Shown: piece after piece, positions 1 through 11,003 of the stretch
Numbering within the stretch: position 1 is the first letter of the stretch
Layout: the number at the start of each line of letters is the position of its first letter
Assembly: GCA_964057225.1 (NCBI GenBank)
Contig: OZ059895.1
Location: 16,372,001-16,436,000 of the forward strand
Direction: 5' to 3'
DNA length: 64,000 nucleotides
Source: Auanema rhodensis
Lineage: Eukaryota; Nematoda; Chromadorea; Rhabditida; Rhabditidae
Translations under genes and position numbers: made by a program
Notes under the pieces: generated by a model
The model's database searches: none
Seen by the model: the letters and a program-made list of their open reading frames with translations, nothing else
Told to the model about the DNA's origin: nothing

Positions 1-177
1 ATTCTCCGAATAAACAGCGTAAACGATCTAAACTCTTGTCTATCTTCTATCTTAATGCAATTTCAGACTAGTTCATCTCACGGAGTTGAACTTAAAATGA
101 TGTACGAAAAAGGAACTATAAGCTTGCCGTCGCATTTTCACGATTTGTCTAAACAACTTAAACATCACACCAACTAA
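1..177 (+). CDS. 3' end of an unidentified gene (partial)
   Basis: The plus strand is open from the window edge to a TAA at 175-177, giving about 58 residues that end KQLKHHTN. A good acceptor (ATGCAATTTCAG) at about 65 could make the last exon start there. The sequence is not low-complexity (for example GVELKMMYEKGTISLP) but I do not recognise the family. An AATAAA signal overlaps the stop (177-182), as in a compact 3' end. It converges on the WASHC5 gene, whose stop is only 27 bp away. It could be a chance open frame, but the acceptor, stop and signal together favour a real terminal exon. Confidence 0.45.
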   Translation: MLRINSVNDLNSCLSSILMQFQTSSSHGVELKMMYEKGTISLPSHFHDLSKQLKHHTN

Positions 178-204
178 ATAAAATTTATACAATTTTTTAT
201 AAAA

Positions 205-3200
205 TTAAATTGATTCTTCTACAATTTCTGTACAATGCTCAAGCTTTTCCTTATTAATAATTAATTTAAGTGGAAGTTTTTTGCCCGTATTAGAGTAAAT
301 GACTAGTTCTGATATGGCAGATGCAAATAGTTGAAAATCGTCAGTATGATGTAAGATTGTAGAACAGCCTGAGAGGAACGAGTATTCGCATATTGAATCT
401 TTCTTCAGATCTAAAATTCTAGAATTATTTCTGGGAAAATTTTCAAAAACTTACTGTTAAAACGGTGACTATTCGCAATTAGCACACAGGAAATTAAAAA
501 ACCAGTATGTGAAGGAAATGAAGGTGATGAATATAAATTCAATCGAGGTAAAACAATACCAGTAATTTTGGATAACAGTGAAACAATACGTACTTCAGAG
601 CATAGATTAGATAAATCTGAGAACATGAACCTAGAAAATAATTCGTTCAAAGCAGAAAGCTGGACATATACTCACCTATTGGAAGCTTCGAGAGCACTGA
701 ATAATTGAGTTGCTCTTAATCGAGCATGCTCTCTCTTAGATTGAATCAAAATTGACTGGAGAAGAACATATTGGCCAATCTGAAGCACATGATATATGAA
801 CTATGATCTATTCGAAATCGAAAACTCACTTTAGCTACTAAACAAGGTAATTCTACGTCTGCCATTATCAATTTCATGAGAGATTCATATTTTTTGGAAA
901 GAACAATAGGGCTTTCTATTAGAAAACCGCCAACAGTAGTAGAATACGATCTGGCAGATTTAGCAAGAGCTAGAAGATGAAGTGGTGATTTGACAATTTT
1001 TCGAGAGTAAGAACTAACCTATCAAACTATCCTCAGTTTCTTTAACAAGTTTATCTACGAAAACTTTGATTGAATGAATTGGTATCCATTTCTAAGCCGT
1101 AATACAAATGAAGTGGTACGTTCAAAAAATAAATTACCTCAATCATGTCAGAATATCTTATTGAGAAGCATTCTAAGTTTTTACGATCACGCCATACCAT
1201 ATCGTTTTCAGAATAACTTGTTTGCCTGAATGGTTTCATTTCAAGGTTCAAGATTCTTTCTAATTTCCAACTTACATTGGATCTGTTTGTTTAATAATAT
1301 AATTATAAATTATAGTAAAAGCTGGTAATGGTCCTGAAGGCTTCTTGGGCAATGCCTGATAAAATGAAATTGGTTACGAAGTTATGTAACATAGACACTA
1401 ACCATTGTTAAGTATTGTTCAGTTGTTTCCATATAATTTGACATTTCTTCTCTCCATAATTCATAACCATTGACACCAACATGCTCACACATATAGATGA
1501 AAGCTCTTTTAAAGTTGCTTAGGTTGTTCGTCAAACGAGAAAGAATAACGAAAATTGGCAGGTTAATCAGATATTTCCTATATAGAACTTACTATCTAAA
1601 CTTAAATTTTTCTCCTTTTGTTCCTTTTCACTTAATGATAGCAAGTTTGGAAACTCAACTCGTAGTTCTCTACGAATTCCTTCTTCAAGTAACTCCTTCA
1701 AATATAAAAATTTCAATAGAGTTAACTATAAGACATATTGTATAACCTTCGGATTAATGTCTATTGTCCCAAGTTTTGTGATCGATAGCCTAGATATACC
1801 AATACTCATATTCGAAATGCTATATGTAACTTCAGATAGTTTGAAATTCTCAGTAAAATCTGCCATTTCTCTGACCTGTAACAAGAATTAAAAAGAATTA
1901 TTTTTTGCCGATCGACCATACCATCGTTTTGTCAATTGTAGCTGCCCATTCCTGTTTAACTTGAGGAACAACTTTCTCATGAAGAACTTTAAACAAATGG
2001 TTTGGAATCGACTGAAGGACATTTCTTAACCGACGCTCCAAATAACAAGAATATGCTCGACCAATTAGACTTAAGTGAAGAAGAATTACATTAACATTGA
2101 TTGAAGAAACAAACTCTTTTCTAGTTTCTGTTTGCAATGTATTGCTAATACTTGTAATCGATAAGGATAACTTGAAAAATAGAATTTGAACAAGCTGCGA
2201 ACGGGTAGATTTTAAGATTTTTTCTTGAATCTTTGCTAGCCATTTGTCTGAAAATATAAATTTGAGACAAAAAGATATTACTTGAAGAAAACCTATGAGT
2301 GACCACATGTAAGGTGAATCTGCTGCCTTGAATAAACGATCTTCACCTCCTTCCGTAGTAGCTAAACCTGCAGAAAGAGAATCGAGATTTTTCTTTACTT
2401 TTTCCAAGAAGTGAGCCATAGCTAGATTTTCGCCCAGATCTAGTACTTCTCCCACCTAAATCACAAATTTTGTCAGTTGCAAAAAATATTCTCAACTAGC
2501 TTGAATGAAACGACGACGAATTTGTTGTACCAACATACTATTTTCATGGTTTTCAAGATCCAGCTTTTCAAGAGTATCCTTAATCAGAATAAGCCACTTG
2601 TAAAGTTTTTCTAAATATATCTTAGATTAATGTCATTACAGTTTTCAAAACCTCGTTTTTCCAATTTGATAGCTTGAAATCCGGTATTGAATAGTTCAGC
2701 GACTTCATGAATAATATTACAAACTTCTTCTCTAATACTACCCAAACTACTCTGTCTTTGACGAATATACAGAGAATATGCCTTGAATTAGAAGTAATGA
2801 ATATTAGCACTATAAAACTTTGAAAGCAAACCTTTCGAACTTGGCTTTCAAATGAAGCCAATCTGAGTATAACATCAAGAGCTTTTTCTTGAAACTTCGC
2901 AGCTACACATATTTGCTGTGTATAATCTCTACCTAACCGTTCCATGGTTTTATCTTTAAAATTAAAAAAAAACCTATGAATAATCACTACAATTCGCAGA
3001 ACATACCTGTATGAAGAACCATCCATTGGTAAGCGCTGTTATATCTTTGAATAGTATCAATGTACAATTCAAATTTTTCTGGCTTAATATCTTTCTAAAC
3101 AATATATTTCCGATGCTTGATATTTGTAATATCAACATATTACCGTAAATACAGATGTATCACTGATTATATGAAACTGTTCTTTTGCCATCTCTTTGAT

Positions 3201-4345
3201 TTTTTCATTGGTAAAATGTCTATGAAGAGCATTGTTAGCTGCGGGGCAGTCAAACCATTCATCTCCTACTGAGACGTTAATACCTAATCCTAATGATATC
3301 ACCTAAACATAATATATGTAATTGAGAAGATTATGCTCATATACATACCCAGTTATCACGAAAGTAGTTTTCAACGAAAAACTTCATTCGAGCATGTTCA
3401 CCATAACGAACTTTGTGTGAAAACAACAAGCAGCAGAAAAGAGCTTCTTGTAAGTTATTTGATATTCTTTTCAAATTATTTTCCTTTTTCTGGATATATT
3501 GGATGAAATATAATTTTAAAAGAAGTAAATACCCTTCGATTAACTGCTTCAAAGAAATACAAACAATTTTCCACAAAACTTTGATCAATACGAACGCGAC
3601 TTCAAATGTATTTTGAAATATTTAATATTTGAATATTAACTTACTTATACATATATTCTCCCAAAATAATGTTATCAAATGGACTAATTTCTTGTCGAAG
3701 AAAATCAACTAGAAAATCTATATTCCTTCGCTCATCACTGAATATTAATAATATTTTTGTCAGTTTTTGGAAAGTCTACCTATTTCTATAAATAGCAATG
3801 TATAAACGTTCTCTTGTCCCTCCATCCAACAAACGGTTAAAGTAATATACAATCATTCCTACTTTAGCTAATGCTTCAACTTCAAGTTCCCTAGTATAAT
3901 CGAGAGAAGACGAATCACTATCTGGAGTTACTTGCTTTGTGTACCTTAAACGCGAACTTAAGTTTTTGACTTTAAATTCAAACACACTCTACAAAGCTGG
4001 TGAGAAGGTTTCCAACAGCTTGAAACAATATTTCAAAACGAGAAAGAACATCTCCATTCTGATTATAAAATTCAGTTTGCAAATTCTGAAACCATCCCAT
4101 ATTACTTAGTTTAAATCGAGTTCAACCTCATGCTTTGCTAGTTCTTTTTCATAATAATCAGTTTTTGAGAAGTACATAAAGTCGAGTAATATAGGTTTAA
4201 ATCGTGATTTCGAAGGATCCACAACATCATTAGGTAGAAAATCCAAGAGACGGAGTGTTTCAGCAATTACAGATTGACACTCATCAATAAAATTCAAAAG
4301 GAAGATATCGCATGCACCTTCTTCAGCCAATGTCAATTCATCCAT
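205..4345 (-). CDS. WASHC5: WASH complex subunit 5 (strumpellin), multi-exon
   Basis: Strumpellin is a helical scaffold of the WASH complex, which drives Arp2/3 actin nucleation on endosomes. The conceptual protein follows the human protein in order: N-terminal CQSVIAETLRLLDFLPNDV, then LLDFMYFSK, then VGMIVYYFNRLLDGGTRERL, MKFFVENYFRDNW, VISLGLGINVSVGDEW, CEHVGVNGYELWREEM, and near the end IGQYVLLQSILIQSK and FLISCVLIANSHRF. Exon 1 is 4345-4127 and is followed by a 41-nt intron (4126-4086). The stop is at 205-207. I estimate somewhat over 1000 residues against 1159 in human. The start (4345) aligns with the human N-terminus and sits 7 nt behind a TTTTTTCAG acceptor. An upstream in-frame ATG at 4387 would place that acceptor inside coding sequence, so I prefer 4345. 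Not all internal exon borders were fixed. Confidence 0.85.
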
Positions 4346-4681
4346 AAATATACTGAAAAAAACTTGTCTATGTAAACAAATTTTCAAAAAAGTCTATTTA
4401 TTATTAGATTTCTATTATATGTTTTAAAAGGGGTATGGGGGAATTCATTTATATAGAAACTTCGTAGGCGAAACCAAGGCGGAGGCACCAGTGCAGACTA
4501 TGTTCTAGTTTCAGTGCATACGTGACGGACGCAGTTGTATTTTCTAACATTCATTACGACTTTGATAACAGACTGCCTATTCCAACTTCTAAAGTGTCAT
4601 TCCCGTACTTTGCTATAGATTTTTCTCGTTTTATTTCTTTTAATGTGCTCTTGATAAGTTTTTTTACTTTAGTAGAGTAGG
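4346..4681. promoter_or_regulatory. Divergent promoter region WASHC5 / cytochrome b5
   Basis: These 336 bp separate the start codons of two genes transcribed away from each other, so both promoters must lie here. Near each end is a 3' splice acceptor: TTTTTTCAG reading left (7 nt before the WASHC5 ATG) and TTTACTTTAG at 4663-4672 reading right (9 nt before the cyb5 ATG). No TATA box was identified with confidence. A GC-richer patch (aggcgaaaccaaggcggagg, about 4466-4487) stands out in the centre. Confidence 0.5.
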
Positions 4682-5241
4682 ATGGCTGCTGAACTTAAAA
4701 CTATTAGTAAAGAAGAGGTTGCTCAACACAACAGCAGCGATGATTGCTGGATCATCATGGAGAATAAGGTAAATTGCAGAACTTGTTGGAGTCCTTGAAT
4801 ATGTTTTTTACAACAACGTTCTAAGGTTTATGATGTAACCAAGTTCTTGTCTGAGCATCCTGGAGGAGAAGAAGTCATAACTGAGCTTGCTGGACAGGTT
4901 GATGAGTATATGATTACAAATTGAAAACTATCAGTTCAGGACTCAACTGATGCCTTCAATGACGTTGGACATTCTCGCGATGCCAAAGAAATGGCTGAGG
5001 AATACTTGATTGGTAAAGTTTCATTATTAATTCTTCGAACTTTTTGCTTCCAGGCATTTTGCCAGAGGATTACGTTCCTGCCAAGGAAGAACCTAAGCCC
5101 ACACCAGCAGCAGCCAAGCCTTGTGGATGCGGAATTATGGACATCCTTACCTCTCCCACCTGGTCAAACTTCTTAATTCCAACTGCTATAGGAATTGCTG
5201 TTTATGTACTTTACAAGGGAGCTATTAAAATGCTTGTTTGA
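4682..5241 (+). CDS. CYB5: Cytochrome b5, tail-anchored
   Basis: A small haem protein that passes electrons to desaturases, P450s and related ER enzymes. Four exons (4682-4768, 4826-4897, 4940-5012, 5054-5241) join to 139 residues, close to the usual 130-140. The haem-binding core is visible: [10 protein letters not shown] with the first axial histidine (residues 36-45), and DVGHSRDA with the second. It ends in a proline/alanine linker, then a hydrophobic anchor [14 protein letters not shown] and a short polar tail, so it should be C-terminally anchored in the ER or outer mitochondrial membrane. The three introns are 57, 42 and 41 nt. The chosen ATG gives the typical N-terminus and lies 9 nt after an acceptor, suggesting trans-splicing. 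Confidence 0.95.
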
Positions 5242-5378
5242 ATGAAATTTTACCTGTGATTGTCAGCTATTTACCACTTCTAAGAATAATTATCCCACTA
5301 TGTATTCTTGTTTTATGCAATTTGGTTGTTCCTAATACATTGAAACACTATGTTAGTTCAAATATAGTATTTTTAATC

Positions 5379-5396
5379 TAGTCTTCTTCAATTCAA
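5379..5396 (+). promoter_or_regulatory. Putative trans-splice acceptor before smg-5
   Basis: TTTTTAATCTAG ends at 5381, 14 nt before the smg-5 ATG and 140 bp after the cytochrome b5 stop. This spacing fits an intercistronic region of a nematode-style operon, where the downstream message is matured by spliced-leader addition. No other promoter sign is visible in the 154-bp gap. An ordinary 5'UTR intron cannot be ruled out. Confidence 0.4.
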
Positions 5397-8300
5397 TGAA
5401 TTGCTCGTTGAAGTACTATAACGGATTACAAAAAGAATATGAACTTAATGATGTCAATTCTGCCAAGGCCAGTGCATACCGACACAAGTAAGTTCAAATA
5501 TCATTTCTCTTAAAGGAAATACGACTGTAGACTTCTACACATTCTGCGAGAAATAGACGAGGATGAGAAGTGTACAGCAGAATTGGAACGGTTTTGGAAA
5601 AATGCATACTATCTTCCTTTAAGTAAAATTCGGGGGGTTAAAGTGAGTATCGTTATGTTTGGTTTCCCATTTTTTTTCTGGTTCAGGATGAATCTTGGCT
5701 TTCCACAATGATAAATGTTTTCAAAGGTGAACTTCATACTCAATTAGCTTGGCCAACAAGACATGTAGCTTTGTATAACCTATACTTAGGAGATTTGGCT
5801 AGGTATAGTGTTTATAATCGTAGATTTATAGCTTAAAGCTAATCAAATTTTCTTAGATATTCATCTTCAACCTCAACAATTTCATCACAATTAGCTTTAA
5901 TTCATTACAAGAAAGCTGTAGAAGCTAATCCTGATTTAGGACAAGCTTATAATCAATTAGCGATTCTGGAAAAGTCTCAGTTATCATCTATTAGGTGGGA
6001 GTTCTTATTTTGTAGAACATTGTATCATGTACTCTATATTTAGATATTTTATATTATCAATTAGTGCCGGAAACCCGTTTCATAATTCATTACCTAATTT
6101 AAAGAAAAAACTTCAACAGGAAACAAATGACCGTCTGCTGATTATTTTAAAAGATTTATTATCATGCGTTTTCGTTTCCTATAGGTTTTTTATGAACTTC
6201 TTCTTTAATTTTCATTGTATTTATTTTAGTTCGAACATCGATAACATAGGGGCAGAGTTAATAAAGAGGATTACTGCTGCTGAAGATCCTTTAGCTTTGA
6301 AGAGTTTACCTCTGATCATGAATACTCTAGTTCTTGCCAGTAATAGTCCGGAAGAATATTGTAAAGATTAGTTTGAGAAGTATGAAATATAGTTTGAGGT
6401 TTCAGCAAACTCTTTCCTTAAACTATCTTCCATTTTATGTGATTTGCTGCTGTATTTAGTTAATAAGGTTGCTTCATATGATGAAGAAGTATGTGATTTT
6501 TCTTCATTTCCTCAAATTATTTTTCATTTATTCAGGAAGAGATTGTTGTTGCTCAACGTAGAAAAACAAACCACACTGAAGAAGATGATTCCGATGATAA
6601 CGACGATGGTGATTATAAACGTAATGTAAACACGGAAAAGGCCAATGTTAAAGTACTGCAACTTTTACAATTTTCGGAAACAATCGGAATATTTTGATTG
6701 ATACTTCAGGAATCAAAGAAGAATGCAAATGTATGGCCACTATCAGTTTCGTGTGAATGGCTTCTGGTAGTTTATCCAATGCTTGAAAAGTTTAAAACTA
6801 ATAATACTCCTATACCGGCAGCATTGAATGTTGTAAGTTTAAGCTCTTTTATAATTATGAAAGAAATGCTTATAACATTGTAGAATCTCGACCAATTTGT
6901 CAATAGACTGATGGAAAAGCTCAACAACCTCATCAAAACTTTGGATATTACCCTGGAGGAGGAACTTGAAGAAACTGAATGGTTATTAAATGGACCAATA
7001 CTCGGCAATACTGAGGAAAAGTTTGAAACTCTTCTTTTGACTATATACTGAGAAATATATATTGTAGAGCTGCTCGTTGTCTGAGACAAGTTTCTTATTG
7101 GTCAGCAATTTTGTCAGCTTCTGACGTTTCTCCCATTGAATTTGCCGGATACTTCCGTCGTCGACGACAAGGTCCTTCAGGCAAACAGGATGTTTTTCGG
7201 AAAATGGCTGAGCTGCGCACGAAAGATTCTATACAAAAGGTCAGATTGATATTTCAACTCTATATGCTTGTGTTGTAATGAGATTAGAAAGGGCTAGGGT
7301 TAAAAATGTGATAAAAGTCGCCTCCAAGTGGCTTCTTAAGAAAAGACAGCAATTGTGTGCGACGAGCCGTGTTTCACACCATTTGATCGTCAATTATCCG
7401 TTGGAATTGTATTTAATGGTCCATAGCATATGTGCTCTAGACTTTCTGTTCTTCTTCTTCTTCTTCATCATCATCATCAACATCATCTTTTTCTTCTCTG
7501 GTGCGGAATGCGTTTCTTTCCTCATTCCGTAGCCATTTGTATTCTCTTTTCTAACATGTACTAGTCGTGTGTCCATATGTTAGGTCATTTGTCCTTTGTT
7601 CTAGGATGATCCGACAACTCGTTAGATAGCCATAGAATGACACTTTCTTTGTGCCAGATGCTTCTTTTCTCGAGTTTGGACAACATGCCAATAGTTTTAT
7701 AACTTAATTCAGCCAATTACAATTGATGCTTACAGCTTCCTTTCATCTTGTTCGGCAAAAGCTGAGATTATTCAGCAACTTGCTCTCTAAACTTGTAATT
7801 AGTATAGAAGATGCTCTTGCCACTTTTGACTGAAACAATAGCGAATAGGCTTGGATCCCTGAAACCGAAATATCGTAGAGTGTTATTGGAAATGTAATCT
7901 GTTAATCTACGACTATGTCGTACCTCTTAATCGTCCTTTGTCCTTATTTGTCCTTGTTAAGGCTAGTAGTTAAGTTATGCGCGGATGACCATAAATATAC
8001 TGATTGCCATATGTTTACCTTTGTCCTTCAACTTGTCGGAACTTTTTATAAAAGTGACGAATTCATCGAGCTACCTTCGGGCCCTTAACAACCCTTTCGA
8101 ACATAATCCAGATAAGAATGACGGAAGAAAAAGTTTGTAACTGCCCTTAGATCTCATAAAATTTAATATTTTCAATACGGAGATAAATTATGTAATTCTG
8201 GATGTAATGTTTATGGGCAAACCATCGCAGTTCCACAAATGGGCTAGGCATTAGCATCTGGCTGTTGTGGTGTGAATTTCTAAGAACTATTTTCTTAGAG

Positions 8301-9724
8301 AGTAACAGGAACGAGAGAGAGAGAGAGAGAGAGATAGAAAAATTCCCCAGATATTATACCAGTAATAATTAGAAATCAGCCCTGTCCTCCTCCAATTACT
8401 GTCTTCATCTCTTTCTTTCAATTTCTTTTTTTTTCTACAACCACGATTGATTGATGGGCACGGGTCAACTGAAGTGAGAAAGCAGTCGAAGCAACATTGT
8501 CAGTTTGTGGTTGTAGATGGTATGGATCAAAGAAAGAAAGAACCAGTGACATTCAGATGAGTAGAAATGTGGTTGAAGACTATAACATATGAGGAAGAAG
8601 AGATGATTGAGCTCAGAAAATGGACCTGTTTCGCCAAGGTTGCCCCCCTGGGGGTCCTCAGACTGCACCCTTCTTCATCCCTGTTTCTGTTTTCTTCATT
8701 TATTCCATATTTGGCAAAATGACGAGACAGAGAGAGTGAGAGAGTGAGAAAGATGAATAGAAAGTAAGAAGAAGAGAGTAAGAGATGGGAAGATGTTCAA
8801 GAAATAGAATACATTAATAGTTAATATAAGTATTAACGCCTAATTACCATGATCATAGCTAGCCCATATGTGACTATTCATTTATGTTTTCACAGAACAA
8901 TCATCAAAGTTATAATGTCATCTCATCATATTTGTGAGCTTTCTAATTATTTAATTAACCGTTATGGACTCTATGATACATTTCATATTGTTTATATTCA
9001 TTAATGCCTCGTATGAAAGGAGAGAGACACTACAGAGATATATCATATACAAACTCTTTTTGTCTCTCTTTATTTACGTTAATTCCTCAATTCCAAACTG
9101 AATTGTAAGAAAAGGAAGTAAGAAAATGTGAATTATTAGCTGTCAGATAAACAACAAATGTTTTAAATCTCTTTTTGTAGACCGTCGACGATGATTGGCT
9201 TCCTCTATATATCGTTCTTGACTATGATGTATTGGTTAATTATCTCGCACAACTTCGTCGGATTCTGAAGTCACGAGTTGTCATTGCCATTGTTCCATCG
9301 TTTGTCCTTTGCCAATTGGATAAGATGAAAGTATTTGTCATTTCTAATAGCTGCTTAGTTAAATAATTTTCCAATTAAGGGCACTGGACCTAGTGTTCGA
9401 GCAGCTATGCGTTTTATAGAGCAAAATCAGAAGTCGAACGATTTAAGAGTGGAAGAATCTGCCAGCCATGTGGAGTGTTGTGAAAAGCTCATAGAATCAA
9501 CAGAATCAGCTAGTCAGTTGAAAACTGTGGTAAGCTTACTAGTGATCGATATTGAGCAATATCACAGCTTAACCATACCAGGTATCTCATATTTTCTTTG
9601 TTAATGATCTCCTGATATTGAAACATATTTTCAGGTGTATCAGTATACCACGTTGAGAGCTTTTTCGATCGTTGGGAAAAATGCACAATCAATTCCACTT
9701 CCTAAATGTAAGAAATTAATATGA
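5396..9724 (+). CDS. smg-5: SMG-5 nonsense-mediated decay factor (EST1/14-3-3-like plus PIN domain)
   Basis: SMG-5 binds phosphorylated UPF1 and promotes its dephosphorylation and mRNA decay. The N-terminal half has EST1/SMG5-7-type helical repeats: FWKNAYYLPLSKIRG, RHVALYNLYLGDLARYSSS, IHYKKAVEANPDLGQAYNQL, then FILSISAGNPFHNSL, the family's 'HPF' segment. The C-terminal part (exons 9181-9330, 9380-9529, 9635-9724) is a PIN domain: LPLYIVLDYDVLVNYLAQLR, RVVIAIVPSFVLCQLDKMKK, VRAAMRFIEQ. Early exons are 5396-5487, 5531-5642, 5697-5802 and 5857-5994; those between about 6044 and 7239 are only roughly placed. The stop chosen is TGA 9722-9724, though a strong donor (AAAT/GTAAGAAA) at 9709 leaves room for a further exon. 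A 1.94-kb intron (7240-9180) splits the two halves. Confidence 0.8.
7240..9180 (+). other. Large intron of smg-5 with simple repeats
   Basis: This 1.94-kb stretch lies between a donor (caaaag/gtcag) and an acceptor (tctctttttgtag). It holds a CTT/CAT tract at 7446-7490, a (GA)n run at about 8310-8335 and a GA-rich stretch at 8726-8790. Open frames here are low in complexity and carry no recognisable domain, so I read it as noncoding. It is about forty times longer than the gene's other introns. Confidence 0.6.
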
Positions 9725-10885
9725 ACGGTGTCTTTTTTCCTTTTTTGATTAATACTCGAGATTACTATAAGGTGCGTGTGTGTGTGTGTGCATAGAAACT
9801 GAGCCTATTTTGAAAAATGCTTGAAAAGAAGAAAATGTTTCTTTTTTTTCTGCGATTTAATTATTTAAATAAAATATTTTTTTATAACTTTTTGAAAGTA
9901 CGAATAATGATTTTTCATTGTTTTCATTCATATTTATCTGTCTGAAAGATGAACCTACAAGCTTTTCGTTATACTCTTCTCTCACCCTTTTTTGGGGGAT
10001 TTTCAACATTCAACAAACCTAAAATCATGTTTATAAATATGGATAAGAGTATAACGAACCGTCTTATCAGATATGAAGTAGATAAATTAATATTTTAATA
10101 TTATTCATTTACGTTTTTGTTGGTTTTCAATAGTAATTTTTTCAAGAATTTTTTTGAAAATCAGGCTCATTTTCATTACAAACACCTAATATGTAAGCCT
10201 CGCGTTTTGTTCTTCTACTCTATAGTCATGATGCATGATGTTTCTCAACACATTTCCATAGATATATTTTCCATTATCAACTGGAAATTATAAATATGTT
10301 GTGGAAATGAAATTAATTATGATCTGACATAATTAGAGAGACCCAAACTTTATAAAGATCAGTACCTATAAGAATGACAAGAACTCATGTTCCTATACAT
10401 ATTTCGAGTTGTTGGAACCCTTATGATGCTAAAATTAATGTGATGGAGTCCTCATTTATAAATAAACGTAATTTTACCGCTAGTAAGGTTTCATTTTTCT
10501 TTTTTTCCTCCATAATTCTTTTCCACTTTTTTTCTGTTTATTAGCTTTTCACTGTCACCATCTTATAGTTAATGGATCATAAGTGGGAGGAGCCGAAGAG
10601 AGGGCGGGCAAAAAGGGAAAAAGGGAGTGAGAGTGGGAGTGGGAGAGGAAAGACTGCTAGTTTAAGAGGGCAGATTTTTAATGAAAATAGAACATTTTCT
10701 AATGAAACAAAATGAGAGTAACAAAGAGAAAGTGAGTGAATGATAGGGAGTGAGTTGTTCTGTTTTCTACTTATTGTTTCATCTTTTCTCACTTTATAAT
10801 GTGCAAGACAACACTAGCTTTTGATGAAACATATATAGTCTTTGTTGTTGTTAAGAACTCTATTGATTTTGAATGACAGAGAAAA

Positions 10886-10944
10886 AAGAGAGGGAGAGAG
10901 AGAGAGAGAAAGAAAGAGAGAGAGAAAGAAAGAGAGAGAGAGAG

Positions 10945-10990
<46 letters not shown>

Positions 10991-11003
10991 AGAGAGAGAG
11001 AGT
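10886..11003. repeat. (GA)n-rich microsatellite
   Basis: About 118 bp of GA dinucleotides interrupted by GAAA units. Both strands give long open frames of R/E/K or L/S/F repeats that should not be taken as genes. Confidence 0.95.
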
